From Amnibacterium endophyticum (GTDB lineage Bacteria; Actinomycetota; Actinomycetes; Actinomycetales; Microbacteriaceae): a stretch of 64,000 bases of DNA. A program made the position numbers and the translations under genes. Shown here in pieces: positions 16,391 through 24,724 of this stretch. The stretch spans positions 73,539 to 137,538 of the forward strand of contig NZ_JBHUEA010000006.1 in NCBI RefSeq assembly GCF_042680685.1, read 5' to 3'. Each line of letters begins with the position of its first letter. The first letter of the stretch is position 1. The notes beneath the pieces were generated by a model, which was given only the letters and a program-made list of their open reading frames with translations, was not told the origin of the DNA and ran no database searches.

Positions 16391-17980
16391 GTGCATGATC
16401 TCGAGATCACCGTCGGCGCCCGCCGGCTGATGGCGGACGTCGAGTTCCGCGTCTCCGCGGGGGACAAGGTCGGGCTGGTCGGCCGCAACGGCGCTGGCAA
16501 GACCACCCTGACGAAGACCCTCGCGGGGGAGACGCAGCCGACCGCGGGCCGGATCGAGCGGTCGGGGGAGATCGGCTACCTGCCGCAGGACCCGCGGGCC
16601 GGCGACCCGGAGCAGCTCGCCCGCACCCGGATCCTCGACGCCCGCGGGCTCGGCTCGCTGCAGCTGCAGATGGCCGAGGCGACCGAGCGGATGGGCTCCG
16701 ACGACCAGGCGGTCGCGCAGAAGGCGATCAACCGCTACGCGCGGCTGGAGGAGGAGTTCACCGCGAAGGGCGGGTACGCCGCGGAGGCCGAGGCCGCCTC
16801 CATCTCGTCGAACCTCGCCCTGCCGGACCGGATCCTCGACCAGCCGCTCCGCACCCTCTCCGGCGGCCAGCGCCGGCGCATCGAGCTCGCGCGGATCCTG
16901 TTCAGCGACGCCGGCACCCTGATCCTCGACGAGCCGACGAACCACCTCGACGCCGACTCGATCATCTGGCTGCGCGAGTTCCTGAAGACCTATCGCGGCG
17001 GCGTCATCGTGATCAGCCACGACGTCGACCTCGTCGGCGAGGTCGTCAACCGGGTGTTCTACCTCGACGCGAACCGGCAGGTGCTCGACGTCTACAACAT
17101 GGGCTGGAAGCAGTACCTGCGCCAGCGGGAGACGGACGAGCAGCGTCGCAAGCGGGAGCGGCAGAACGCGGAGAAGAAGGCGTCCGCCCTGCAGCTGCAG
17201 GCCGCCAAGATGGGCGCGAAGGCGACGAAGGCCGTCGCCGCGCAGAACATGGTGCGCCGCGCGGAGCGGCTGCTCTCCGGCCTCGAGGAGGTCCGCCAGG
17301 TCGAGCGGGTGGCGAAGCTGCGCTTCCCCGACCCGGCGCCGTCGGGGAAGACGCCGCTGATGGCGAGCGACCTGTCCAAGTCCTACGGCTCGCTCGAGAT
17401 CTTCTCCGCGGTCGACCTCGCGATCGACCGCGGCAGCAAGGTGGTGGTGCTCGGGCTGAACGGCGCCGGCAAGACGACGCTGCTGCGCATCCTCGCGGGG
17501 GTCGACCGGCCCGACACCGGCCAAGTGGAGCCCGGGTACGGCCTGCGCATCGGCTACTACGCGCAGGAGCACGAGACCATCGACGTCGCGCGGTCGGTGC
17601 TCGAGAACATGCTGTCCGCCGCGCCCGCGCTGTCGGCGACGGAGGCCCGCCGGGTGCTCGGCTCGTTCCTGTTCACCGGGGACGACGGCGACAAGCCAGC
17701 GGGCGTCCTGTCCGGCGGCGAGAAGACGCGGCTCGCGCTCGCGATGCTCGTGGTGTCGGCAGCGAACGTGCTGCTGCTCGACGAGCCGACGAACAACCTC
17801 GACCCCGCCAGCCGCGAGGAGATCCTCGGGGCGCTCGCGAACTACAGCGGCGCGGTGGTGCTCGTCAGCCACGACGAGGGGGCCGTGGAGGCGCTGAACC
17901 CGGAGCGCGTGCTGATCATGCCCGACGGCACGGAGGACCACTTCAACGCGGACTACCTGGACCTGATCTCGGTCAGCTGA
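16391..17980 (+). CDS. ABC-F family ATPase
   Basis: 529 aa with two ABC domains and no membrane part. ABC-F proteins act on ribosomes (translation throttling, stall relief or antibiotic protection); the exact role is not visible. Walker A motifs are GRNGAGKTT (31-39) and GLNGAGKTT, signatures LSGGQRRRIELAR and LSGGEKTRLALAM, Walker B LILDEPTNHLD and LLLDEPTNNLD, with a charged linker rich in Arg/Lys/Gln between. The GTG at 16391 is the first standard start, but AAGGAG at 16370-16375 sits 15 nt away; a CTG at 16382 would have ideal 6-nt spacing and restore a usual LLAVHDLE start. Its end overlaps the SURF1 gene tail to tail. Confidence 0.92.
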   Translation: MHDLEITVGARRLMADVEFRVSAGDKVGLVGRNGAGKTTLTKTLAGETQPTAGRIERSGEIGYLPQDPRAGDPEQLARTRILDARGLGSLQLQMAEATERMGSDDQAVAQKAINRYARLEEEFTAKGGYAAEAEAASISSNLALPDRILDQPLRTLSGGQRRRIELARILFSDAGTLILDEPTNHLDADSIIWLREFLKTYRGGVIVISHDVDLVGEVVNRVFYLDANRQVLDVYNMGWKQYLRQRETDEQRRKRERQNAEKKASALQLQAAKMGAKATKAVAAQNMVRRAERLLSGLEEVRQVERVAKLRFPDPAPSGKTPLMASDLSKSYGSLEIFSAVDLAIDRGSKVVVLGLNGAGKTTLLRILAGVDRPDTGQVEPGYGLRIGYYAQEHETIDVARSVLENMLSAAPALSATEARRVLGSFLFTGDDGDKPAGVLSGGEKTRLALAMLVVSAANVLLLDEPTNNLDPASREEILGALANYSGAVVLVSHDEGAVEALNPERVLIMPDGTEDHFNADYLDLISVS

Positions 17981-18863
17981 CCGGCCTGCGGCGGTCCTCC
18001 CCGCCGACGGGCAGCTCCTCCAGGGCGTCCTCGACGGCCTCGTCGGAGGGCGCGCGGCGGGACCGGCGCACGGCGGCCCGCGCGTCCGCCGCGAGGATGA
18101 CCTCGTCGCCGGCGTCCTGCAGCTCGCGGCGCACGGACCACGCGAGGGCGAGGAAGCCGAGCATCGCGAAGAGGATCCACTGGATCGCGTAGGAGAGGTG
18201 CGTGCCCTCGTCCACGCCGGTCTGGGTGTCCGGAACGATCCGCGACGGCACCTCGGCCGGCTGGGGGGACTCGGACGCGACCTGGCCGTACGCGCCCGTG
18301 TAGGTCGGAGCGCCGACGTCGCGGGCGACCTGCTGCAGGTCGATGGACGGGATCTGCCCCGCCGGAGCGGTGCGGCCCGCGAGCGGCCCCTCGTCGCCCT
18401 GCAGGCGCGCGTCCACGACGACCCGGCCGGACGGCGGCGCGGGCACGCTGTCCGGCGCGTCCTGCGTCGTGCCGACCGACACCCAGCCGCGGTCGAGGAC
18501 GAGGACGTCCCCATCGTCGAGGCGGAACGGGGTCAGCACCTCGAACCCCGGGTTCCCGTCCTGCACCCGGTTGCGCACGAGCAGCTGCCGGTCGGTGAGG
18601 TACTCGCCCGAGACGCGCACGGTCCGCCAGCGCTCGCCGGGGTCCCATGCCGTCAGCGACGGCAGGAGCTCGGCGAGCGTCGCGGGAGGAGCGGTCGTGT
18701 TCGCGGCGATCAGCGCGCTCGCCTGCGCGGTCTCCTCGCGCCGCGCGAACTGCCACCACGACAGCAGCCCGCAGCCGATCGCGAAGCCGATGACGAGCGC
18801 GAGCGAGCGCCGCCACCGGCCGTTCGAGACCAGGGCGGCCGCGATCCTGCCGACCTGCCGCAC
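17973..18863 (-). CDS. SURF1 family cytochrome oxidase biogenesis protein
   Basis: 296 aa. SURF1 proteins assist assembly of heme A-containing cytochrome oxidase. One membrane helix near residues 19-36 (LALVIGFAIGCGLLSWWQFARR) and another near 225-245 enclose an extracellular domain with LLVRNRVQDGNPGFEVLTP and VLVLDRGWV, the family hallmarks. The start is a GTG. It fits with ctaA/ctaB in this window. Its stop and the ABC-F stop lie in the 14-bp palindrome 17970-17983. Confidence 0.9.
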   Translation of the reverse strand: MRQVGRIAAALVSNGRWRRSLALVIGFAIGCGLLSWWQFARREETAQASALIAANTTAPPATLAELLPSLTAWDPGERWRTVRVSGEYLTDRQLLVRNRVQDGNPGFEVLTPFRLDDGDVLVLDRGWVSVGTTQDAPDSVPAPPSGRVVVDARLQGDEGPLAGRTAPAGQIPSIDLQQVARDVGAPTYTGAYGQVASESPQPAEVPSRIVPDTQTGVDEGTHLSYAIQWILFAMLGFLALAWSVRRELQDAGDEVILAADARAAVRRSRRAPSDEAVEDALEELPVGGEDRRRPVS

Positions 18864-18870
18864 GAGTCGG

Positions 18871-19074
18871 TCAGCGTACCGGCTCGACCGGACGCACCTG
18901 CAGCGGGAAGGCGCGGGCGCGCAGGAAGTCGGTGAGGAAGGGGACGTGCTCCTCGCACGCGAGCCACGTCTTGCTGCGGTCGCCCGTGTGGATCCGAGGG
19001 TTCCGCCAGTCGATCGCGGTGGAGGCCTGCTGCCGGCAGCCGGCGCGCGAGCAGGTGCGGCGCTCCTCCGTCAC
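18871..19074 (-). CDS. small conserved protein with Cys/His pairs (hypothetical)
   Basis: 67 aa, unknown function. It contains CSRAGC near the N terminus and CEEH near residue 40, spaced like a small zinc-binding fold, plus a central TAIDWRNPRIHTG. The GTG start overlaps the stop of the upstream DUF3099 gene as GTGA, and the SURF1 gene begins 7 nt after its stop, so it is a real middle gene of a three-gene operon. The metal role is inferred only from the Cys/His spacing. Confidence 0.75.
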   Translation of the reverse strand: MTEERRTCSRAGCRQQASTAIDWRNPRIHTGDRSKTWLACEEHVPFLTDFLRARAFPLQVRPVEPVR

Positions 19075-19478
19075 TCCTGGCGCTGCCACTGCGGCTGCGC
19101 CGCACCCGGCGCGGCCTCGGGCTCGGTCGTCGACCACGCCCGAGCGTCGTCCTGCGACGTCCATCCGGTCCCGTCCGAGGGGGAGGACCAGGAGGGCTGG
19201 GCGCGCTCCTCGAGCGCGAGCCGGCCCTGCTGCAGCCCGGGGCTGATCGGCGACGTCCCCGCCGCCGACCCCGCGTTGGCGAGGATCACCGCGATGTAGG
19301 GCAGCACGACCGCGCCGATGCCGAACACGAGCTTCCACCAGCCCGGCACGAAGAAGACGAGGACGAAGCACGCCGTGCGGATCGACATGGCCGTCGTGTA
19401 CGCGCGCATGCGCTTCTTGCGGTCCTCGGCGGGGGAGAGGTGGAGGGCAGTCGCGGACTGCACGGCGTTGCGAGTCAC
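19071..19478 (-). CDS. DUF3099 family membrane protein
   Basis: 135 aa with two close hydrophobic segments around PGWWKLVFGIGAVVLPYIAVILANA, the DUF3099 core, preceded by SPAEDRKKRMRAY. Function unknown. I prefer GTG at 19478: TACGTT about 12 nt upstream on the minus strand looks like a -10, giving a nearly leaderless message; a start at 19517 is possible. It heads the DUF3099 - small Cys protein - SURF1 operon. The C-terminal third is low-complexity and polar. Confidence 0.78.
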   Translation of the reverse strand: MTRNAVQSATALHLSPAEDRKKRMRAYTTAMSIRTACFVLVFFVPGWWKLVFGIGAVVLPYIAVILANAGSAAGTSPISPGLQQGRLALEERAQPSWSSPSDGTGWTSQDDARAWSTTEPEAAPGAAQPQWQRQE

Positions 19479-19525
19479 AGTGGGGACAACGTACGCCGCC
19501 CGGCCGGTGTTCCTCACCGGATCTG

Positions 19526-19541
19526 TAGGCTCCCGGGAGCC
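19526..19541 (+). promoter_or_regulatory. fabG promoter region with a palindrome
   Basis: TAGGCT (19526-19531) is a possible -10, and ggctcccgggagcc (19528-19541) is a perfect 14-bp palindrome that would cover the transcription start, as an operator might. No binding protein can be named. Confidence 0.35.
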
Positions 19542-19561
19542 TTCCGGAAGGAGACGCCCCC

Positions 19562-20290
19562 GTGACCGATGACCCTCAGGCGCCCGCAGGCCGCGTCGTG
19601 CTCGTGACCGGCGGCAACCGCGGCATCGGCCGCGCGATCGCCGTCGCGTTCGGCGCAGCCGGCTACCGCGTCGCGATCACCTCGCGCGACGGGTCCGGCC
19701 CCGCCGGCGTGCTCGCGGTGCAGGCGGACGTCACCGATGCCGTCGCCCTCGACGCGGCCTTCCGCGTGGTCGAGGCGGAGCTCGGCCCCGTCGAGGTGGT
19801 CGTCGCGAACGCCGGCATCACCCGCGACACGCTGCTGCTGCGGATGTCCGAGGACGACTTCGACGACGTGGTCGCCACGAACCTCGGCGGCGCCTTCCGG
19901 GTCGTGAAGCGCGCCTCGAAGGGGATGCTGCGCGCCCGCTTCGGGCGCGTGATCCTGATCTCCAGCGTCGTCGGCATGCTCGGCTCCGCAGGCCAGGTGA
20001 ACTACGCCGCGTCGAAGTCCGCGCTCGTCGGCTTCGCGCGCTCGTTGACCCGCGAGCTCGGCGCCCGCGGGATCACGGCCAACGTCATCGCTCCGGGCTT
20101 CATCGAGACGGACATGACGGCCGCCCTGCCGGAAGCGACGCAGACCGAGTACAAGGGCCGGATCCCCGCCAGGCGGTTCGGCACGGTCGACGAGGTCGCG
20201 CGGACCGCCGTCTGGCTCGCCTCCGACGACGCCGCCTACATCTCCGGTGCCGTCATCCCCGTCGACGGCGGCCTCGGCATGGGCCACTGA
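19562..20290 (+). CDS. fabG: 3-oxoacyl-ACP reductase (short-chain dehydrogenase)
   Basis: 242 aa SDR enzyme. It reduces 3-oxoacyl-ACP with NADPH in fatty acid synthesis. Cofactor motif TGGNRGIG near residue 16, NAGITRD near 84, catalytic Ser in LISSVVG and the YAASK pair (Tyr/Lys), and the PGFIETDMT segment typical of FabG. The start is a GTG after AAGGAGA. It stands alone; other SDR oxidoreductase roles cannot be excluded. Confidence 0.85.
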   Translation: MTDDPQAPAGRVVLVTGGNRGIGRAIAVAFGAAGYRVAITSRDGSGPAGVLAVQADVTDAVALDAAFRVVEAELGPVEVVVANAGITRDTLLLRMSEDDFDDVVATNLGGAFRVVKRASKGMLRARFGRVILISSVVGMLGSAGQVNYAASKSALVGFARSLTRELGARGITANVIAPGFIETDMTAALPEATQTEYKGRIPARRFGTVDEVARTAVWLASDDAAYISGAVIPVDGGLGMGH

Positions 20291-20299
20291 CGGCTTCTA

Positions 20300-20350
20300 T
20301 ATCGCGATAGCTGCCGCCTCGACGTCGTCGAGGCGGCAACTATCGCGATA
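20300..20350. terminator. 24-bp inverted repeat between fabG and serB
   Basis: Arms 20300-20323 and 20327-20350 pair with one mismatch and a 3-nt loop. The outer part of each arm is itself the palindrome tatcgcgata. The serB stop codon (20340-20342) lies inside the right arm. Likely bidirectional terminator. Confidence 0.7.
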
Positions 20351-20996
20351 CGAGCGCTTGGTCGACGCCCAGGAGGGCGAGCACCGGACGCATCGACGGG
20401 CCGGGCAGCACGACGTCCGCCCGCGCGCGGACCGCGGGCTTCGCCGCGAAGGCGATCGACAGGTCCGCAGCGCCCATCATGAGCAGGTCGTTCGCGCCGT
20501 CGCCGATCGCGACCGTCGTCCGCGCCCCGAGCTCGGCCGCCCACTCCTCGAGCGCCGCCCGCTTCGCCTCAGCGTCGATCACCGGCCCCTCGACACGACC
20601 CGTCAGCCGCCCCCGATCGACGCCGAGGTCGTTCGCGCGCCAGCGGTCGAGGCCGAGCCGCCGCGCCAGCGGGTCGAGCACCTGACGGAAGCCGCCGGAG
20701 ACCGCGGCGACCGCGCCGCCGGCGCCGTGCACCGCGGCGATCAGCTCGGGCACGCCGGGGGTGACCGTGATGCGCGCGCCGACCTCCTCGAACACGGAGT
20801 CCGGGAGCCCCTCGAGCAGCGCGACCCGGCGGGCGAGGCTCGCGGCGAAGTCCAGCTCGCCGCGCATGGCGGACTCGGTCACCGCGGCGACCTGCGCGCC
20901 GACCCCGGCGTGCTCGGCGAGCAGGTCGACGACCTCCTGCTGGATCAGCGTCGAGTCGACGTCGAGCACCACGATCACGCGCGTCACGCGCCCCAT
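20340..20996 (-). CDS. serB: phosphoserine phosphatase SerB
   Basis: 218 aa HAD-superfamily enzyme for the last step of serine synthesis. Motif I DVDSTLIQQE (Asp12 nucleophile, Asp14), motif II in AVSGGF, Lys in DAEAKR, and motif III GDGANDLLMM are all present. It lacks the N-terminal ACT domains of mycobacterial SerB2, so it is the short form. Its ATG lies 34 nt from the end of glgC, on the same strand. Confidence 0.92.
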   Translation of the reverse strand: MGRVTRVIVVLDVDSTLIQQEVVDLLAEHAGVGAQVAAVTESAMRGELDFAASLARRVALLEGLPDSVFEEVGARITVTPGVPELIAAVHGAGGAVAAVSGGFRQVLDPLARRLGLDRWRANDLGVDRGRLTGRVEGPVIDAEAKRAALEEWAAELGARTTVAIGDGANDLLMMGAADLSIAFAAKPAVRARADVVLPGPSMRPVLALLGVDQALVSR

Positions 20997-21030
20997 GCTG
21001 CCAGGGACGTCGATGCCGGGGCCGTCGCGG

Positions 21031-22272
21031 TCAGGGGAGGACGCGGACGCCCTTCCCGACCACGGTGATCCCGCTGTCGGTCACCGTGAAGCCGCGCTCG
21101 CGGTCCCGCTCGTGCTCGACCCCGACCCGGGCGCCCTCGCAGACAACGACGTTCTTGTCGAGGATCGCGCGCTGCACCACCGCGTTCGCGGCCACGCGCA
21201 CGCGGTCGAACAGCACCGAGTCGATCACCGACGCGTTCGACTCCACGCTGGCCCACGGCCCGAGCACGCTGTTCTGGATGCGCGAGCCGGAGAACAGGGA
21301 GCCGGGCGACACGATCGAGTCGTGCACCACGGTGTTGTTGCCGTAGGCGTCGCGGTTGAACTTCGCGGGCGGCGAGTTCAGCGTCTGCGTGTAGATCGGC
21401 CAGGACCGGTTGTAGAGGTTGAACACCGGCAGCGCGGACACGAGGTCCATGTGGGCGTCGTAGAACGACTCGATCGTCCCGACGTCCCGCCAGTAGAAGC
21501 GGTCGCGGTCGGTCGAGCCCGGCACCTCGTTGCGGTTCAGGTCGTAGACCCCGGCCTCGCCCTTCTCCACGAAGGCGGGGACGATGTCGCCGCCCATGTC
21601 GTGGTCGGAGCCGGGGCGATCGGCGTCCTCGAAGAGCTGCTCCACGAGCGCGTCCGCGTCGAAGACGTAGTTGCCCATGGAGGCGAGCACCTCGCCCGGA
21701 CTGTCCGGCAGCCCCTCCGGGTCCTTCGGCTTCTCGAGGAACTCGCGGATGACCGTCGGGTCGGCCGGGTCCACGTCGATGACGCCGAAGCTGCTCGCGA
21801 GCTCGATCGGCTGCCGGATCGCCGCGACGGTCGCCTTCTTGCCCGACGCGATGTGCGCGTCGATCATCTGGCTGAAGTCCATCCGGTACACGTGGTCGGC
21901 GCCGACCACGACCACGATGTCGGGGCGCTCGTCGCCGATCAGGTTGAGGCTCTGGAAGATCGCGTCGCCGCTGCCGAGGTACCAGCGCTTGCCGAGGCGC
22001 TGCTGCGCCGGCACCGACGCCACGTAGGCGTTCAGCAGGCCCGACAGCCGCCAGGTCTCCGCGACATGGCGGTCGAGGCTGTGCGACTTGTACTGGGTCA
22101 GCACGACGATCTGCGTCAGCCCCGAGTTGATGAGGTTCGACAGCGCGAAGTCGATCAGCCGGTACGCACCCCCGAACGGCACCGCGGGCTTGGCGCGGTC
22201 CTCCGTCAGCGGCATGAGGCGCTTGCCCTCGCCGCCCGCGAGCACGATGCCGAAAATCTTCTTCGATGGCAT
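21031..22272 (-). CDS. glgC: glucose-1-phosphate adenylyltransferase
   Basis: 413 aa. It makes ADP-glucose for glycogen synthesis. Typical motifs: GIVLAGGEGKRLMPLTEDRAKPA at the N terminus (nucleotide loop), GADHVYRMDF, EFLEKPKDPEG, and WRDVGTIESFYDAH; the C-terminal third is a left-handed beta-helix. The ATG at 22272 is preceded by TACGGT seven bases away, suggesting a leaderless message. It is divergent from glgA, 97 nt apart. Confidence 0.96.
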   Translation of the reverse strand: MPSKKIFGIVLAGGEGKRLMPLTEDRAKPAVPFGGAYRLIDFALSNLINSGLTQIVVLTQYKSHSLDRHVAETWRLSGLLNAYVASVPAQQRLGKRWYLGSGDAIFQSLNLIGDERPDIVVVVGADHVYRMDFSQMIDAHIASGKKATVAAIRQPIELASSFGVIDVDPADPTVIREFLEKPKDPEGLPDSPGEVLASMGNYVFDADALVEQLFEDADRPGSDHDMGGDIVPAFVEKGEAGVYDLNRNEVPGSTDRDRFYWRDVGTIESFYDAHMDLVSALPVFNLYNRSWPIYTQTLNSPPAKFNRDAYGNNTVVHDSIVSPGSLFSGSRIQNSVLGPWASVESNASVIDSVLFDRVRVAANAVVQRAILDKNVVVCEGARVGVEHERDRERGFTVTDSGITVVGKGVRVLP

Positions 22273-22279
22273 GGCGCAC

Positions 22280-22285
22280 ACCGTA
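22280..22285 (-). promoter_or_regulatory. -10 of glgC, leaderless-type
   Basis: TACGGT on the minus strand, 7 nt before the ATG. Confidence 0.5.
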
Positions 22286-22357
22286 GTCCCAACGAACGTC
22301 CACGTTTCCAGGGAAATCCCCTGTCACGGGCCCCTCTTCGGGTCTGGGGCCGAGGGC

Positions 22358-22363
22358 TAGGGT
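22358..22363 (+). promoter_or_regulatory. -10 of glgA, leaderless-type
   Basis: TAGGGT ends 6 nt before the GTG at 22370. The same hexamer and spacing precede the ABC gene at 23598. Confidence 0.6.
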
Positions 22364-22369
22364 GGCGCC

Positions 22370-23554
22370 GTGCGCGTCGATCTGCTGACGAAGGAGTACC
22401 CGCCGGACATCTACGGGGGAGCGGGGGTGCACGCGGCCGAGCTGGTGAAGGCCCTCCGCAGCCGCATGGAGGTGCAGGTGCGCTGCTGGGGCGCGCCGCG
22501 CGACGAGGCCGACGTCACCGCCTACCGGACGCCCGGTGAGCTCGCCGGGGCGAACGGGTCGCTCGCGACGCTCGGGGTCGACCTGCAGATGGCGCAGGAC
22601 GTCGGCGGCGCCGACGTCGTGCACTCCCACACCTGGTACGCGAACGCCGGCGGGCACCTCGCGAAGCTGCTGCACGGGGTGCCGCACGTCGTCACGGCGC
22701 ACAGCCTCGAGCCCCTGCGGCCCTGGAAGGCCGAGCAGCTGGGCGGCGGCTACCGCATCTCGAGCGAGATCGAGCGCACCGCCTACGAGGCCGCGGACGC
22801 CGTCATCGCCGTCAGCCGCGGCATGGGCGACGACATCCTGCGCAGCTACCCGGCCGTCGACCCGGCACGCCTGCACGTCGTCTACAACGGCATCGACCTG
22901 TCCGCCTGGAAGCCGAACGACGACCTGGACGTCGTGCGCTCCTTCGGGGTCGACCCCGACCGCCCCACGGTGATCTTCGTCGGCCGCATCACGCGCCAGA
23001 AGGGGCTGCCGTTCCTGCTGCGGGCCGTCGCCCAGCTGCCCCCCGAGGTGCAGGTGGTGCTCTGCGCCGGCGCGCCCGACACCCCCGAGATCATGGCCGA
23101 GGTCTCCGGCCTCGTCGCCGCCCTCCAGGAGGAGCGCAGCGGGATCGTCTGGATTGAGCGGATGCTGCCGCGCGACCAGCTGACCGCGCTGCTGACCGCG
23201 GCCGACGTCTTCGTCTGCCCCTCCGTCTACGAGCCGCTCGGCATCGTGAACCTCGAGGCGATGGCCTGCGGCACCGCGGTGGTCGGCACCGCGACCGGCG
23301 GCATCCCCGAGGTCGTCGTGGACGGGGAGACCGGCCGGATCGTGCCGATCGACCAGGTGCAGGACGGGACCGGCACGCCGACCGACCCGGAGCGCTTCGT
23401 CGCCGACCTGGCGCGGATCCTGACCGACACGGTGCTCGACCGGGAGACCGCGCGCCGCTACGGCGAGGCGGGCCGCGAGCGGGCCAGGACCGTCTTCGAC
23501 TGGGACGCGATCGGGGCGCAGACGGAGGAGATCTACCGGTCGCTGATCGCGTAG
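22370..23554 (+). CDS. glgA: GT4 glycogen synthase/maltose-1-phosphate synthase (GlgA/GlgM type)
   Basis: 394 aa GT4 glycosyltransferase. The N terminus has KEYPPDIYGGAGVHAAEL, the middle VGRITRQKGLPFLL, and the C-terminal domain CPSVYEPLGIVNLEAMACG with the EX7E pattern. This short actinobacterial type uses ADP-glucose and in mycobacteria makes maltose 1-phosphate or extends glucan. Pairing with divergent glgC supports an ADP-glucose pathway. I cannot tell from sequence which acceptor it uses. Confidence 0.9.
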   Translation: MRVDLLTKEYPPDIYGGAGVHAAELVKALRSRMEVQVRCWGAPRDEADVTAYRTPGELAGANGSLATLGVDLQMAQDVGGADVVHSHTWYANAGGHLAKLLHGVPHVVTAHSLEPLRPWKAEQLGGGYRISSEIERTAYEAADAVIAVSRGMGDDILRSYPAVDPARLHVVYNGIDLSAWKPNDDLDVVRSFGVDPDRPTVIFVGRITRQKGLPFLLRAVAQLPPEVQVVLCAGAPDTPEIMAEVSGLVAALQEERSGIVWIERMLPRDQLTALLTAADVFVCPSVYEPLGIVNLEAMACGTAVVGTATGGIPEVVVDGETGRIVPIDQVQDGTGTPTDPERFVADLARILTDTVLDRETARRYGEAGRERARTVFDWDAIGAQTEEIYRSLIA

Positions 23555-23585
23555 GCGGCGCGGGCCCGGCGTCCGCCTCGGGCCC

Positions 23586-23591
23586 TAGGGT
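23586..23591 (+). promoter_or_regulatory. -10 of the ABC ATPase gene, leaderless-type
   Basis: TAGGGT, 6 nt before the ATG at 23598. Confidence 0.6.
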
Positions 23592-23597
23592 GGCCGT

Positions 23598-24389
23598 ATG
23601 CCTGTGGTGCTGCAGTTCGACGACGTCTCGCTCACCAGGAACGGCACCACGATCCTCGACCACGTGTCGTGGGCGGTGGACAGCGCCGAGCGCTGGGTGA
23701 TCCTCGGGCCGAACGGCGCGGGCAAGACCTCGCTGCTGCAGCTCGCGGCCGCGCAGACCCACCCGAGCCGCGGCACCGTGACGGTGCTCGAGGCCGAGAT
23801 CGGCCGCGTCGACGTGTTCGAGGTGCGGCCGCGCATCGGCTTCGCCTCGAGCGCCATGGCGCGGCGGATCCCCGCGTCGGAGACCGTGCTCGACGTGGTG
23901 CTGACGGCGGCGTACTCCGTGACGGGGCGCTGGAGCGAGCAGTACGAGGACATCGACCTGCGGCGCGCGAACCGGGTGCTCGCCGAGTGGCGCCTCGACC
24001 ACCTGACCGACCGCCGCTTCGGCGACCTGTCGGACGGCGAGCAGAAGCGGGTGCAGATCGCGCGCTCCGTGATGACGGACCCGGAGCTGCTGCTGCTCGA
24101 CGAGCCGGCGGCGAGCCTCGACCTCGGCGCGCGCGAGGAGCTGCTGCAGCTGCTCGGCGGGTACGCAAGCGCGCCGGCCGCGCCCGGCATGGTGATGGTC
24201 ACCCACCACGTCGAGGAGATCCCGGTCGGCTTCACGCATGCGCTGCTGCTGCGCCGCGGTGCCGTCGTCGCCGCGGGCCCGATCGCCGAGACGATCACGG
24301 CCGAGCGCATCGAGGAGACGTTCGGGCTGCCGGTGGAGATCACCGAGCGCGACGGCCGCTACGCCGCCCGCGCAGTCGTCGAGGTCTGA
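23598..24389 (+). CDS. stand-alone ABC transporter ATP-binding protein
   Basis: 263 aa, one ABC domain: Walker A GPNGAGKTS (near residue 39), signature LSDGEQKRVQIARS, Walker B LLLLDEPAASLD, switch His in THHVEE. Aspartate in LSDGEQ replaces the usual second Gly of the signature. It resembles ModF/YlmA-like ATPases that have no membrane partner. No permease gene is adjacent, so the transported substrate, if any, is unknown. Confidence 0.85.
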   Translation: MPVVLQFDDVSLTRNGTTILDHVSWAVDSAERWVILGPNGAGKTSLLQLAAAQTHPSRGTVTVLEAEIGRVDVFEVRPRIGFASSAMARRIPASETVLDVVLTAAYSVTGRWSEQYEDIDLRRANRVLAEWRLDHLTDRRFGDLSDGEQKRVQIARSVMTDPELLLLDEPAASLDLGAREELLQLLGGYASAPAAPGMVMVTHHVEEIPVGFTHALLLRRGAVVAAGPIAETITAERIEETFGLPVEITERDGRYAARAVVEV

Positions 24390-24496
24390 GCTCCTCCTTC
24401 CCGGAGCGCGCGGCCCGCGACCGGCTTCGCCGGCCCCGTCCCGCGTGCTTCGCCTCCGCTGCGCTGCGGCGGGCTCTCGGCGGCGGAGGCGGAGTC

Positions 24497-24573
24497 CGTC
24501 AGCAGGAACGGTCACCGTCAGCAGGAGGAGCGGGGCTGCTGGTTCCTGCTGGACGTCGTCGTTCCTGCTGTCG
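24497..24573. repeat. 77-bp four-unit dyad element, copy 1
   Basis: Four related 13-mers: cgtcagcaggaac at 24497, cgtcagcaggagg at 24516, then inverted gttcctgctggac at 24542 and gttcctgctgtcg at 24561. The offsets 0, 19, 45, 64 are identical in the copy at 52707-52783. The whole can fold into a hairpin with 32-nt arms. The surrounding gap 24390-24724 contains no other gene; 24400-24490 is GC-rich filler with short inverted repeats. Confidence 0.8.
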
Positions 24574-24637
24574 GGGTCGGTGCTGCCGCCTCGAGCTCGA
24601 CGGGCGGAGCGCCCCGGCCACTGCTGCGTCGCTCTGG

Positions 24638-24643
24638 TAGCAT
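24638..24643 (+). promoter_or_regulatory. candidate -10 of rpmE2
   Basis: TAGCAT about 80 nt before the ATG, implying a leader of roughly 75 nt that contains the small hairpin ggccgccaggcggcc. Confidence 0.4.
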
Positions 24644-24724
24644 CGACGGTCGGCCGCCAGGCGGCCCTCCGCCGCGGCTCCGCCCGGCCACCGACTCGTT
24701 CTCGATCCGAAGAGGTCCAACGCC

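Noticed and set aside
24497..24573. Miniature transposon (MITE) with target-site duplication
   Set aside because: I could not see matching direct repeats of host DNA at both ends of either copy; a binding or RNA structure remains equally possible.
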